The notes beneath the pieces were generated by a model. It was not told where the DNA came from. It ran no database searches and saw only the letters and a program-made list of their open reading frames with translations. From Myxococcales bacterium (GTDB lineage Bacteria; Myxococcota; UBA796; SXON01), in assembly GCA_009692585.1 (NCBI GenBank), contig SHYX01000001.1:1-64000 (forward strand): a stretch of DNA of 64,000 nucleotides, given 5' to 3'. Positions 7,321 to 14,760 of the stretch are shown one piece after another. Positions within the stretch are counted from its first letter, which is position 1; every line of letters begins with the position of its first letter. A program made the translations under genes and the position numbers.

Positions 7321-8715
7321 TCACCTCAGAAGCTCTCCCACGCGCGCCCGCTTCACGAAGCGCCCGCCACCTCGGGTCTCGAGCTTGCTCTTGTGCACGA
7401 CCACCCGACCGCGGCTGATGACGGTCTCCGTCCACCCGGTCACGGTGTGCCCTTCGTAGGCCGAGTAGTCGACGCGCATGTGGTGCGTCCGCGGATCGTT
7501 CACCGACACCACGCGCGTCTCGTTCGGGTCGAAGATCACCAGGTCGGCATCGCTGCCAACCGCGACCGTGCCCTTCTTCGGGAAGAGGCCGAACGTCTTG
7601 GCTGCCGACGTGCTCGTCAGCTCGACCCACCGGTTGATCGAGATGCGCCCGGTGCGCACGCCGGCATCGTAGAGCACCGAGACGCGGTTCTCGACGCCCG
7701 GCGCCCCGTTCGGGATCTTGGTGAACGAATCCTGGCCCAGGTCCTTCTGCCCCTTGAAGCAGAACGGGCAGTGGTCGGTCGCGACGGCGCTCAGGTCGCC
7801 GAACTTGAGGCCCTGCCACAACGAGTTCTGGTTCCACTTCTCACGGAGGGCCGGGGTCATGACCCACTTGGCGCCTTCGAAGTTCGGCTTCTCGTACCAG
7901 CTCTCGTCAAGGGTCAGGTACTGGGGACAGGTCTCGGCCTGCACGTCCACACCGCGAGCGCGGCCGATGCGGACCTGCTCCAGAGCGTCGTGACTCGAAA
8001 GGTGCACGATGTAGAGCGGGACACGGGCCACCTCGGCGATGGCGATGGCGCGGTGGACACCCTCCGCCTCCATCCGCGTGGGGCGAGTCCGCGCGTGCCA
8101 GATGGGGTCCTTGTGCCCGGCCTCCACCGCCTCGCGGATGATCTCGTCGATCACGATGCCATTTTCGGCGTGCATGCAGATGCGCGTGCGGTTCTCACCG
8201 GCCCGACGGAAGGTCCGGTACAGGGTGCCGTCATCGACGTACAACACGCCCGGGTAGGCCATGAACAGCTTGTAGGAGGTGACGCCGGCCTCGGCGAGCT
8301 TCTCCATCTCCCCGAGGCGATCCACGGCCATGTCGGTCACGATCATGTGGAAGCCATAGTCGATCGTGGCTTTTCCCTCGGCCTTTCCGTGCCAGATCTC
8401 GAGCCCGTCCAGGGTGCTCTGCCCCTTGGCCTGGATCGCGAAATCGATGATGGTCGTGGTGCCGCCATGCGCGGCGGCGACGGTGCCGGTGTCGAAGTCG
8501 TCGGCGCTCGTGGTGCCGCCGAAGGGCATGTCGAGGTGGGTGTGGGGGTCGATGCCTCCCGGGATCACCAGCTTGCCGGTGGCGTCGAAGACGCGGTCGG
8601 CGTGCACCCGGAGGTCACGGCCGATGTGCGTGACGGATTCGCCGTCGACGTAGATGTCGGCGACGTAGTCATCGACCGCGGTGACGATCCGGCCGTTCTT
8701 GATCAGGATGGACAC
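7321..8715 (-). CDS. hydA: Dihydropyrimidinase / D-hydantoinase
   Basis: This 464-aa amidohydrolase opens the ring of dihydropyrimidines or 5-substituted hydantoins. The metal motif is GGIDPHTHLDMPFGG; the carboxylated bridging lysine is in TSYKLFMAYPG; further metal-binding His are in YIVHLSSHDAL and the catalytic Asp in AVATDHCPF. Length and the closing hydrolase-family beta strand (GSDADLVIFDP) are typical. No dihydropyrimidine dehydrogenase or beta-ureidopropionase gene is nearby, so the pathway cannot be read from context. An allantoinase or phenylhydantoinase specificity remains possible. Confidence 0.92.
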   Translation of the reverse strand: MSILIKNGRIVTAVDDYVADIYVDGESVTHIGRDLRVHADRVFDATGKLVIPGGIDPHTHLDMPFGGTTSADDFDTGTVAAAHGGTTTIIDFAIQAKGQSTLDGLEIWHGKAEGKATIDYGFHMIVTDMAVDRLGEMEKLAEAGVTSYKLFMAYPGVLYVDDGTLYRTFRRAGENRTRICMHAENGIVIDEIIREAVEAGHKDPIWHARTRPTRMEAEGVHRAIAIAEVARVPLYIVHLSSHDALEQVRIGRARGVDVQAETCPQYLTLDESWYEKPNFEGAKWVMTPALREKWNQNSLWQGLKFGDLSAVATDHCPFCFKGQKDLGQDSFTKIPNGAPGVENRVSVLYDAGVRTGRISINRWVELTSTSAAKTFGLFPKKGTVAVGSDADLVIFDPNETRVVSVNDPRTHHMRVDYSAYEGHTVTGWTETVISRGRVVVHKSKLETRGGGRFVKRARVGELLR

Positions 8716-8757
8716 GAGGGCTCCAGGCGAGCGCCGGAGCTTAGCAGAAGCGCAGCG

Positions 8758-9450
8758 CTACGGGGGCGCGTTGGGCGGCGTCGGCAGCGCCCCCGCCCCC
8801 GGATCCAGCGGCGCACCGGGCTTCGGCATGTCGGCCTGGTGCCACGGCAGGACCTTCATCCAGTCCAGGCTGTCGCTGAGGCTGATGGTGAGCGACACGT
8901 CTTTCCCCTCGAGCCGGATCGGCGCCGCCGCGACCCCGGCCTTCCCAAAGGGAGTGCCGTCGACGGCGAGCGTCATCGCGGTGACCCAGAACTCCCCGTA
9001 CAGCGTCGCCGGCGCGTCGATCTTGAATCGTCCACCGGTAACCTTGAGTATCTCGATGGGCTCGGGGACCATTCGGCCGTCCTTTTCTTTGCCGCGCGTG
9101 AAGTCGACCTGCGCGTCGCTGGCCCCGATCAGCGTCCCAGAGATGGTCACGGTGGGACCGCCCTGGATGAGTGAGGCGAAACCCGGGGCCGAGTTGGCGG
9201 GTGGCGCCGTGACGATGGGGTCGCCGGGGCCGAGGGCGCTGCCGGGCGCCCCCGCTGTCGACGCGGGGCCGGGAGGGGGCGCCACCGAGCCATCAGCGGC
9301 GTGGGAAACACCGCCCGGCCGGCCGCCCGGCTCCCCGGGGGACGTCGGCGAAGGTTGGCCGCCCGCGGCGCCGGGTGCGCTCGGGGGCGCGTCGGTGGTC
9401 GGACAGCCCACGAAAAGCAGAATGGTCAGGGGAAGAACGATGCGGGCCAC
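8758..9450 (-). CDS. Pro/Gly-rich lipoprotein, unknown function
   Basis: GTG 9450, with GGAG 8 bases upstream, gives 230 aa. The N-terminus ARIVLPLTILLFVGC is a lipoprotein signal with Cys at about residue 16. A Pro/Gly/Ser-rich linker of about 80 aa (PPSAPGAAGG, SPGEPGGRPGG) is followed by a beta-rich domain (PTVTISGTLIGA, GRFKIDAPATLYGEFWVTAM, DVSLTISLSDSLDWMKVLPWH). The domain resembles a carboxypeptidase-regulatory-like beta sandwich in pattern, but I cannot assign it. It lies in the same direction as the hydantoinase, 42 bp upstream. Confidence 0.7.
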   Translation of the reverse strand: MARIVLPLTILLFVGCPTTDAPPSAPGAAGGQPSPTSPGEPGGRPGGVSHAADGSVAPPPGPASTAGAPGSALGPGDPIVTAPPANSAPGFASLIQGGPTVTISGTLIGASDAQVDFTRGKEKDGRMVPEPIEILKVTGGRFKIDAPATLYGEFWVTAMTLAVDGTPFGKAGVAAAPIRLEGKDVSLTISLSDSLDWMKVLPWHQADMPKPGAPLDPGAGALPTPPNAPP

Positions 9451-9494
9451 GGGACACTCCGGCGTGCACCCCGGTACCGCACGCGGCGCCGCTG

Positions 9495-11120
9495 TCAACG
9501 GTCCTGACGGAGACTCCACACGAGCATGCCCTCGCGCTCGACCGGCGCGCCCAAGGCAGGCTCGAGCACCGCGCGAAAGCGGCCGACGGCGCCCGCGCGG
9601 CGCTCGAGATCGAGGTGGACGATCACCCACCCGTAGGTCGCTTCGAGGTCGGCGACGCCTGCGTCATCGAGCGGTGGTGGTGTAGGGTTGAATCGCGACG
9701 GAAAGAAGGCGAAGGTGGCCGGGTCTCCGTTGTCCGTGGCACGGGCGTCCGGCTTGTACGGCAACCGATGCCCGTGGGTCGTCTGGAACCAGAAATAGCG
9801 GCTGGTGGCCATCGACGTGCCGATGTCTCCCGGCAGCTCCAGAAGGGCCCGTTCATCGGGAGACGCAGCGATCTCTCGGTAGAGTTCTGGTATTTCGGCA
9901 GGTGCTTCGACGATGGGCCACCGGGCCAGGGTGAACAACACCGCCTCCCCCGCCGCCGCCACGGCCATCAGCGCGACCAGGACCGTCCGGCGCCCCACGA
10001 GCGCGCCGCCGGCCAGCACGCACGCCACCGCCTGACCCACCACCGAAAGGCGTAAGGGATGGGTGATCGCCAACTCTGGGATCAGCGCCTGTAACCATGC
10101 GAATGGCAGTGCCATCGGCTGGCGGCCCCACACGACGAAGCGGCCGTCGACCCACAGCTGCGGTCCCAACCCGAGGAGGAGCGAGGCCAGCAACAGCAGG
10201 AGCCACCCGCCCCGACGCCGCGGCGCGCGGGCCACCGCCGTCAGTCCCAGAAGGATCACGGTCCACCGGAGTTGCCCGGTGTGAAGGAAAGCCTCGCCGT
10301 AGCGTGTCTCCAGGTCGACGCTGGAAAACGCCCCCACCGCGACGTAGGTGCGCGGATCGACCGCGTTGTGTTCCGCCAGCTCGCGGTTGAGGCCCGGCGC
10401 GCGGGCCACCAGGGCATGCGCATCGACCAGGGATGCCCGCAGCGCGAGCACCCCAGGCATCGCGACCAGCACCCCAAGGGCGCCGGCAAGCGCGGCGCCC
10501 CGCACGTTACGGGAGGAGACGAGCCAGATCGCGGCCGCGGCCAGGGCGTTGACCAACCCGTAGTAGAAGCTCGCCAGGACCGAGCCGCCAACGGCGAGCC
10601 CGAGCAGGATCCAGTCCCGGTCGCGCCCCTTCCGGGAGGCGCGTGACGCGGCGAGGAGGCAGGCGGGCGTCCACCACACCGAGAGCGTCTCGGTGATCCC
10701 GTTGTGGAGTTCGCACAGCAACATCGGCGTCGTCGCGAAGGCCACGCCGGCGAACCAGCCATGCGCACCTTCGCCGAAGAGCTCCTCGCACAGGGCCTGG
10801 GCCGCCAGCCCGGCCAGCGCGATGCGGACGATGAGCACCGACTCGTAGCCCAGGTGAGGCCCGGCCAGCAGGGTGACCGGCAACGCCGACAAGGCCGCGA
10901 GAGGGTCGATGAAGTACAGCACCCCGCCGTCTGGAGCACCGAGCAGCGTCGTGAACCAGGGCAGATCCCCCGAACGCAGGCTCTCGGCCACCCACCAGAG
11001 GCCCCAGGCGTGGTTCCAGACATCCACGTCCGGGTGCCCGGTGAGCCCACCCCGCGGGAGGATCACCCCGAGGCCCACCAGCAGCCACACACAGACGCGA
11101 CGGGCGAGCACAATCGACAT
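9495..11120 (-). CDS. Multi-spanning membrane protein, GT-C-like
   Basis: The 541-aa protein has about 10-12 hydrophobic segments in the first 400 residues and a soluble C-terminal domain of about 130 aa (LLELPGDIGTS, RYFWFQTTHGHRLPY). The first external loop has the acidic motif HPDVDVWNHAWGLWW, and the layout resembles GT-C glycosyltransferase or YfhO-like proteins that use lipid-linked sugars. No family-specific catalytic set was identified. It is the last gene of a tight leftward run, 22 bp after the PqqD-M50 protease, and is a distant look-alike of the protein at 45760-47364. Confidence 0.7.
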   Translation of the reverse strand: MSIVLARRVCVWLLVGLGVILPRGGLTGHPDVDVWNHAWGLWWVAESLRSGDLPWFTTLLGAPDGGVLYFIDPLAALSALPVTLLAGPHLGYESVLIVRIALAGLAAQALCEELFGEGAHGWFAGVAFATTPMLLCELHNGITETLSVWWTPACLLAASRASRKGRDRDWILLGLAVGGSVLASFYYGLVNALAAAAIWLVSSRNVRGAALAGALGVLVAMPGVLALRASLVDAHALVARAPGLNRELAEHNAVDPRTYVAVGAFSSVDLETRYGEAFLHTGQLRWTVILLGLTAVARAPRRRGGWLLLLLASLLLGLGPQLWVDGRFVVWGRQPMALPFAWLQALIPELAITHPLRLSVVGQAVACVLAGGALVGRRTVLVALMAVAAAGEAVLFTLARWPIVEAPAEIPELYREIAASPDERALLELPGDIGTSMATSRYFWFQTTHGHRLPYKPDARATDNGDPATFAFFPSRFNPTPPPLDDAGVADLEATYGWVIVHLDLERRAGAVGRFRAVLEPALGAPVEREGMLVWSLRQDR

Positions 11121-11142
11121 CGGGCCGACTGCCTATCGCCCT

Positions 11143-12189
11143 TCAACTCGCCAGGAGCAGACCCAGGGGCGGTGCCAGGACGGTGACCATGCAACCGGCG
11201 ATGTAGACGAGGTGGACGCGGCCGAGCCGCCCGTGACGCAGCGCCTCCCAGCTGGCCCGGCGCAGATCCGGAATCCCCACCAGGTCCGAGACCGCGTGCG
11301 CGCCGTCGTTGTCGAGCAGAACGGGCCAGCCGCTCATCACCGCGGCCGTGAGTCCGGCGGCGATGAGCGCCCGGAAGGGGGGGAGGGCATCGACCGGAAG
11401 CGCACAACCGATCGTCGCGGCGACGGCGACGAGCGCCAGGTTGCTGGCCGGGCCGGCCAGCGCGACGATCGCATGCTCCCGTCGCGATCCAAGGTACATG
11501 TCGGTGGTGTCGACGTGAGCCCCGCCCAGACCGATCGCCACGCCGCGGACCTTACGGCCGAAGCCGACGACGGTCACGGCGTGGGCGAGCTCGTGCACGA
11601 TCGCGTGGATGACGAACGCCCAGGCGAAGAGCGCGGCCGCGAGACCAAACCCCGCAGGGTTGACGCGGGTGTCAGCGACGAGGGCCGTCGCGCCCAGGCC
11701 CAGGATCGCCAGTGCGATAGGGCCGTTCCACGGCGTCACGAACGGGGCTATTCCTCGCCAGAACGTCGCGGCGACGTCGTGCATCCCACCCCAGACCCAC
11801 TCGCGACGCAGCCACGACACGTGGGCGAAGCGCCGTCGTAAGAATCCGGCGGGCTCCACGCGAACCAGGCCGGCGCGGCGGAGCATCTGCACGAAGCGGA
11901 TGACCCGTCCGACGGGAAGCGCACCGAACCGCACGAAGTAGGCGGTGGCCATCTCGGCGACCGTGACCCGGCCGTCGATGAGTCCCCACAAGTGCCGTTC
12001 TTCGTTGCCGAGTCGCAGGTAGATCGAGCGGTCCGGGGTCATCAGCACCCAGCCACCCTCGACATCGGTCAGGATGGCGGGCAGCGGACACGGTCGCATC
12101 TGCAACAGCGCCATGCCGGGATCGAGCCGATGCACCACGAATCCGGCTCCCTCGCGGCGGACCACAACCTCCAGGGGGCGGGTGTCCAT
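11143..12189 (-). CDS. Site-2-protease-like M50 peptidase with N-terminal PqqD-like domain
   Basis: The 348-aa start is ATG 12189, one base after the stop of the small NHLP-like gene. Residues about 45-110 (YLRLGNEERHLWGLIDGRVT ... AEMA ... LRRAGLV) follow the PqqD / RiPP-recognition-element pattern. The membrane part has the zinc motif HELAH in HAIVHELAHAVTVVGFGRKV and a later DNDGAHAVSDLVG in place of the usual LDG motif, with about six hydrophobic segments. M50 proteins with PqqD-like regions are found in peptide maturation and export clusters. Here it would plausibly bind the neighbouring small protein as leader and cleave it in the membrane; that pairing is inference. Confidence 0.85.
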   Translation of the reverse strand: MDTRPLEVVVRREGAGFVVHRLDPGMALLQMRPCPLPAILTDVEGGWVLMTPDRSIYLRLGNEERHLWGLIDGRVTVAEMATAYFVRFGALPVGRVIRFVQMLRRAGLVRVEPAGFLRRRFAHVSWLRREWVWGGMHDVAATFWRGIAPFVTPWNGPIALAILGLGATALVADTRVNPAGFGLAAALFAWAFVIHAIVHELAHAVTVVGFGRKVRGVAIGLGGAHVDTTDMYLGSRREHAIVALAGPASNLALVAVAATIGCALPVDALPPFRALIAAGLTAAVMSGWPVLLDNDGAHAVSDLVGIPDLRRASWEALRHGRLGRVHLVYIAGCMVTVLAPPLGLLLAS

Positions 12190-12190
12190 C

Positions 12191-12424
12191 CTAAGCCAGG
12201 TAGTCGCCGCGGGAGAGGAACTCCGCGGAGAACGCGTCGGAGAACGAACGGACCCGCTGGGTGTCCCGGGTGGCGGCTTCGATGGCGACGATCGTCGCAT
12301 CGTCGAGGCAGTAGCCTTCCTTGGCGAGCGTGGCCCGCACGTCGGTGACGAGTGCCTTCCGGAAGTCGGCGTCGATGAGCGACCGACCGACGACGAGTTG
12401 GAGAGTGGAGGGAGGCGCGGACAT
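12191..12424 (-). CDS. NHLP/Nif11-like small protein, RiPP-precursor-like
   Basis: ATG 12424 follows GGAG at good spacing and gives 77 aa. The segment VVGRSLIDADFRKALVTDVR, followed by TLAKEGYCLDDATIVAIEAA, fits the helical leader pattern of the NHLP/Nif11 precursor clan (A-L-x-D-P-x-F-R-x-x-L ... L-A-x-x-G). The tail (about 25 aa, RDTQRVRSFSDAFSAEFLSR and four more) is Ser/Phe-rich with no Cys and no clear GG cleavage motif, so it is not a lanthipeptide-type core. It sits between an isoprenoid-synthase-like gene and a PqqD-M50 protease with gaps of 13 and 1 bp. It could also be a small helper protein rather than a modified peptide. Confidence 0.65.
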   Translation of the reverse strand: MSAPPSTLQLVVGRSLIDADFRKALVTDVRATLAKEGYCLDDATIVAIEAATRDTQRVRSFSDAFSAEFLSRGDYLA

Positions 12425-12437
12425 GGTAGCTCCTAGT

Positions 12438-13400
12438 TCACCCCGGAGGATCGGCACGAGCCCCCGGCGGGATGAGACTTCCGGACGCGAGCGCGGCCGT
12501 CAGTCGCAACAACGTGACCTTCGCCGCGACCTCCGCCAGCCGGGCGGCCCGCGCCGTCGCGAACGCCTCGAAGGCGGGCATGCCGAGCCCCAGCGCCGGG
12601 GGGCGGGCGGCCTCAAGCATCGTGATTGATTCATGCACGAGCGCCTCCATCAGCTCGCTGGAGACGAGCGCAGAGCGAATCGCGGACCCGTTTGGATCGG
12701 CCTCGCCCGTCCGCGCGCGCGCCAACGTGCGGGCCTGCGCCAACAGCCAGGTGCGCCCTCCCGCAGCCAGATCGCGCTCGTAGCCCATCACATCGTTGAA
12801 ACAACCGTAGGACCTTGATAAACTGTGGATCAACGGCACGACGTGCTCCACGCCGCGCCACTCGCCGCTCGCCGACATCACCGCGTAGAGCGGAACCTCG
12901 GCCAGCGCACACTTCCGCGCATGGGCGACGAAGTCCGCGTGCGCGTAGTCGGTCTCGGACACCAGTTGCCGACGCTCGTTTTCCGTCTCCTCCGAGAAGT
13001 CCAGCCAGGCCGACCGGGACAGCGCCCAGAATCGGGCGTCGGCGTGCGCGCGATAGAGCTCCAGCGCGTCCCACAGAAAGGCGTTGGCCGCCAACATGAG
13101 CGGCGCGTGGCCGCGACCCTGCGGCTCGTCGAGAACGTTGTCTTGGATGCGAACATATGCGTAGGCCAGCGCCGTGGCTTCCAGGATGTCGTCGACGGTT
13201 TCGGGGCTGAGCCCCCGGTCCAGCCAGATCGGCAGGTGCAACAGCGGTGCCGCGTCGGGAAGCGAGTAGTAGCCGGGACCGGCGCCCTCCAGAAACGCCC
13301 CGGCCAGCGCGCGCAAGGACGGCGGGTAGGACGCAACCCGGCCCGCCAGACGCGTCCGCAGTCGCTCGATGACCGGAGCATTGTCCAGATAGACCCGCAC
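12438..13400 (-). CDS. Class I isoprenoid-synthase-like enzyme
   Basis: GTG 13400 with GGAGG 5 bases upstream; 320 aa, all-helical. The first metal site of polyprenyl/terpene synthases is represented by YVRIQDNVLDEP (a D-N-x-x-D variant of DDxxD) and the second by CFNDVMGYERDLAAGGRTWLL. This matches proteins annotated only as class 1 isoprenoid biosynthesis enzymes, whose substrates are mostly unknown. It may cyclise or transfer a prenyl diphosphate. Its position immediately before an NHLP-like precursor and a PqqD protease raises the possibility of peptide prenylation, which is inference. Confidence 0.75.
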   Translation of the reverse strand: MRVYLDNAPVIERLRTRLAGRVASYPPSLRALAGAFLEGAGPGYYSLPDAAPLLHLPIWLDRGLSPETVDDILEATALAYAYVRIQDNVLDEPQGRGHAPLMLAANAFLWDALELYRAHADARFWALSRSAWLDFSEETENERRQLVSETDYAHADFVAHARKCALAEVPLYAVMSASGEWRGVEHVVPLIHSLSRSYGCFNDVMGYERDLAAGGRTWLLAQARTLARARTGEADPNGSAIRSALVSSELMEALVHESITMLEAARPPALGLGMPAFEAFATARAARLAEVAAKVTLLRLTAALASGSLIPPGARADPPG

Positions 13401-13452
13401 GGGAGCCTCCGTATCCCCTTCGGCCCGGCCCCGGCGCGCTTGAGCGTTCCGC

Positions 13453-14760
13453 TCACCGGTCGAGCACCGCCCAGATCACCGGCGTGCCGGTCTTCCCCTT
13501 GATGCGCACCGGCGGCATCTGCAGGTAGCGGAACCCCGGTGCGCCGGCATGTACGGCATCGCTCACGACGATGCCCTGGTCGAGGTCTTTGCACAAGCCC
13601 TGAAGTCGCGCCGCGAAATTCACCGTGTCGCCGATCACGGTGTACTCCATGCGGTCCGGCGAGCCGACGTTGCCGGCGACGACGTCGCCGTGGGCGATGC
13701 CCACCCCGATCTTGAGCGGGTGGTCGCCGGCGGCATGACTGGCGTCCATCCGATGGATGCAGGCCTGCATCTCGATCGCGGCGCGCACGGCGCGCTCGGC
13801 GGCGTCGGGCAGGTCCTGCGGCACCCCGAAGACCGCCATCAGCCCGTCGCCCAGGAACTTGTCGAGGGTCCCGCCGTGTTTGAACACGATGGCGACCAGC
13901 TCGGAGAAGACGTGGTTGAGGAACTCGACCACCCGTTCCGGACGTTGTGCCTCGGCAAACGCTGTGAAGTCGCGGATGTCGACGAACACCACCGAGGCGA
14001 CGCGACGGGCACCGCCGAGGGTCATCGCTGCGGGGTTGGCCACGACGAAGTCCGCCACCGACGACGACAGGTATTTCCGGAAATGGGCCTGCTGCCGTTC
14101 CGCCTCCAGCTTGCGCAGCGTCTCGTTCGCCGATCGGTTCCACTCGCTCCGCAACAGCCCGGACAGCGCAGCGAAGAGCCCGCCCAACACCATGAGGAAG
14201 ACGACGATCGTAACCTGGTCCGGCATGCTGACCGCGTCGGTGCCGTAGGACGCGATCTCGGTGGTGCGGACCAGCCCGCGAGACACGATGTAGTGGAGGA
14301 GCGCAAGGCGCTCCACTGCGGCGAGAGCGCCGGCGAAGACGGTCAGACGTACGCTCCCCGACAGCGCGGTGAGCAGGATGAACAGCGGGTACAGACCCAC
14401 CAGCAGCGGGGCGAGCAGGGTCTCGTAGGCGCCGCTGTAGTTGAGGAGGCCACTGGCGGAGAAGGCGGTCACGAAGGTCACGTCGGCCGCGGCGCTGGCC
14501 CACTTGGACCACGGGGGCGCCGTCTCGGCCCGCACCATGAGGTAGACGATTACCGCCCAGACGAGCTCCACCGCGAAGACCGCGGTCGAAAACAACATCG
14601 CCGCCAGGCTGTTGCTCTCCCAGTTGCCGACGATCGCCAGTCCTCCGAGTCCGCCGAAGACCAGGCGCAGGATCGCCGCAATCCGCTCGAATCGCCGCGC
14701 GTGGGCTTCGACCAGGTCGCGCGCCTTGTCGCCGAAGTCGGCGGAAGCGGGGATGCTCAC
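13453..14760 (-). CDS. Membrane-bound class III adenylate/guanylate cyclase
   Basis: 435 aa. The N-terminal half has about six transmembrane helices without a recognisable sensor. The C-terminal half is a class III cyclase: metal site VVFVDIRDFTAFAE, second Asp in GTLDKFLGDGLMAVFG, and GIAHGDVVAGNVGSPDRMEY with VIGDTVNFAARLQ. Metal-binding residues are present, so activity is likely. The start GTG overlaps the stop of the upstream 1321-aa kinase by 4 bp, so the two are translated together and probably act in one signalling route. Closest in style to cyclases with an MASE/integral membrane N-terminus. Confidence 0.9.
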   Translation of the reverse strand: MSIPASADFGDKARDLVEAHARRFERIAAILRLVFGGLGGLAIVGNWESNSLAAMLFSTAVFAVELVWAVIVYLMVRAETAPPWSKWASAAADVTFVTAFSASGLLNYSGAYETLLAPLLVGLYPLFILLTALSGSVRLTVFAGALAAVERLALLHYIVSRGLVRTTEIASYGTDAVSMPDQVTIVVFLMVLGGLFAALSGLLRSEWNRSANETLRKLEAERQQAHFRKYLSSSVADFVVANPAAMTLGGARRVASVVFVDIRDFTAFAEAQRPERVVEFLNHVFSELVAIVFKHGGTLDKFLGDGLMAVFGVPQDLPDAAERAVRAAIEMQACIHRMDASHAAGDHPLKIGVGIAHGDVVAGNVGSPDRMEYTVIGDTVNFAARLQGLCKDLDQGIVVSDAVHAGAPGFRYLQMPPVRIKGKTGTPVIWAVLDR

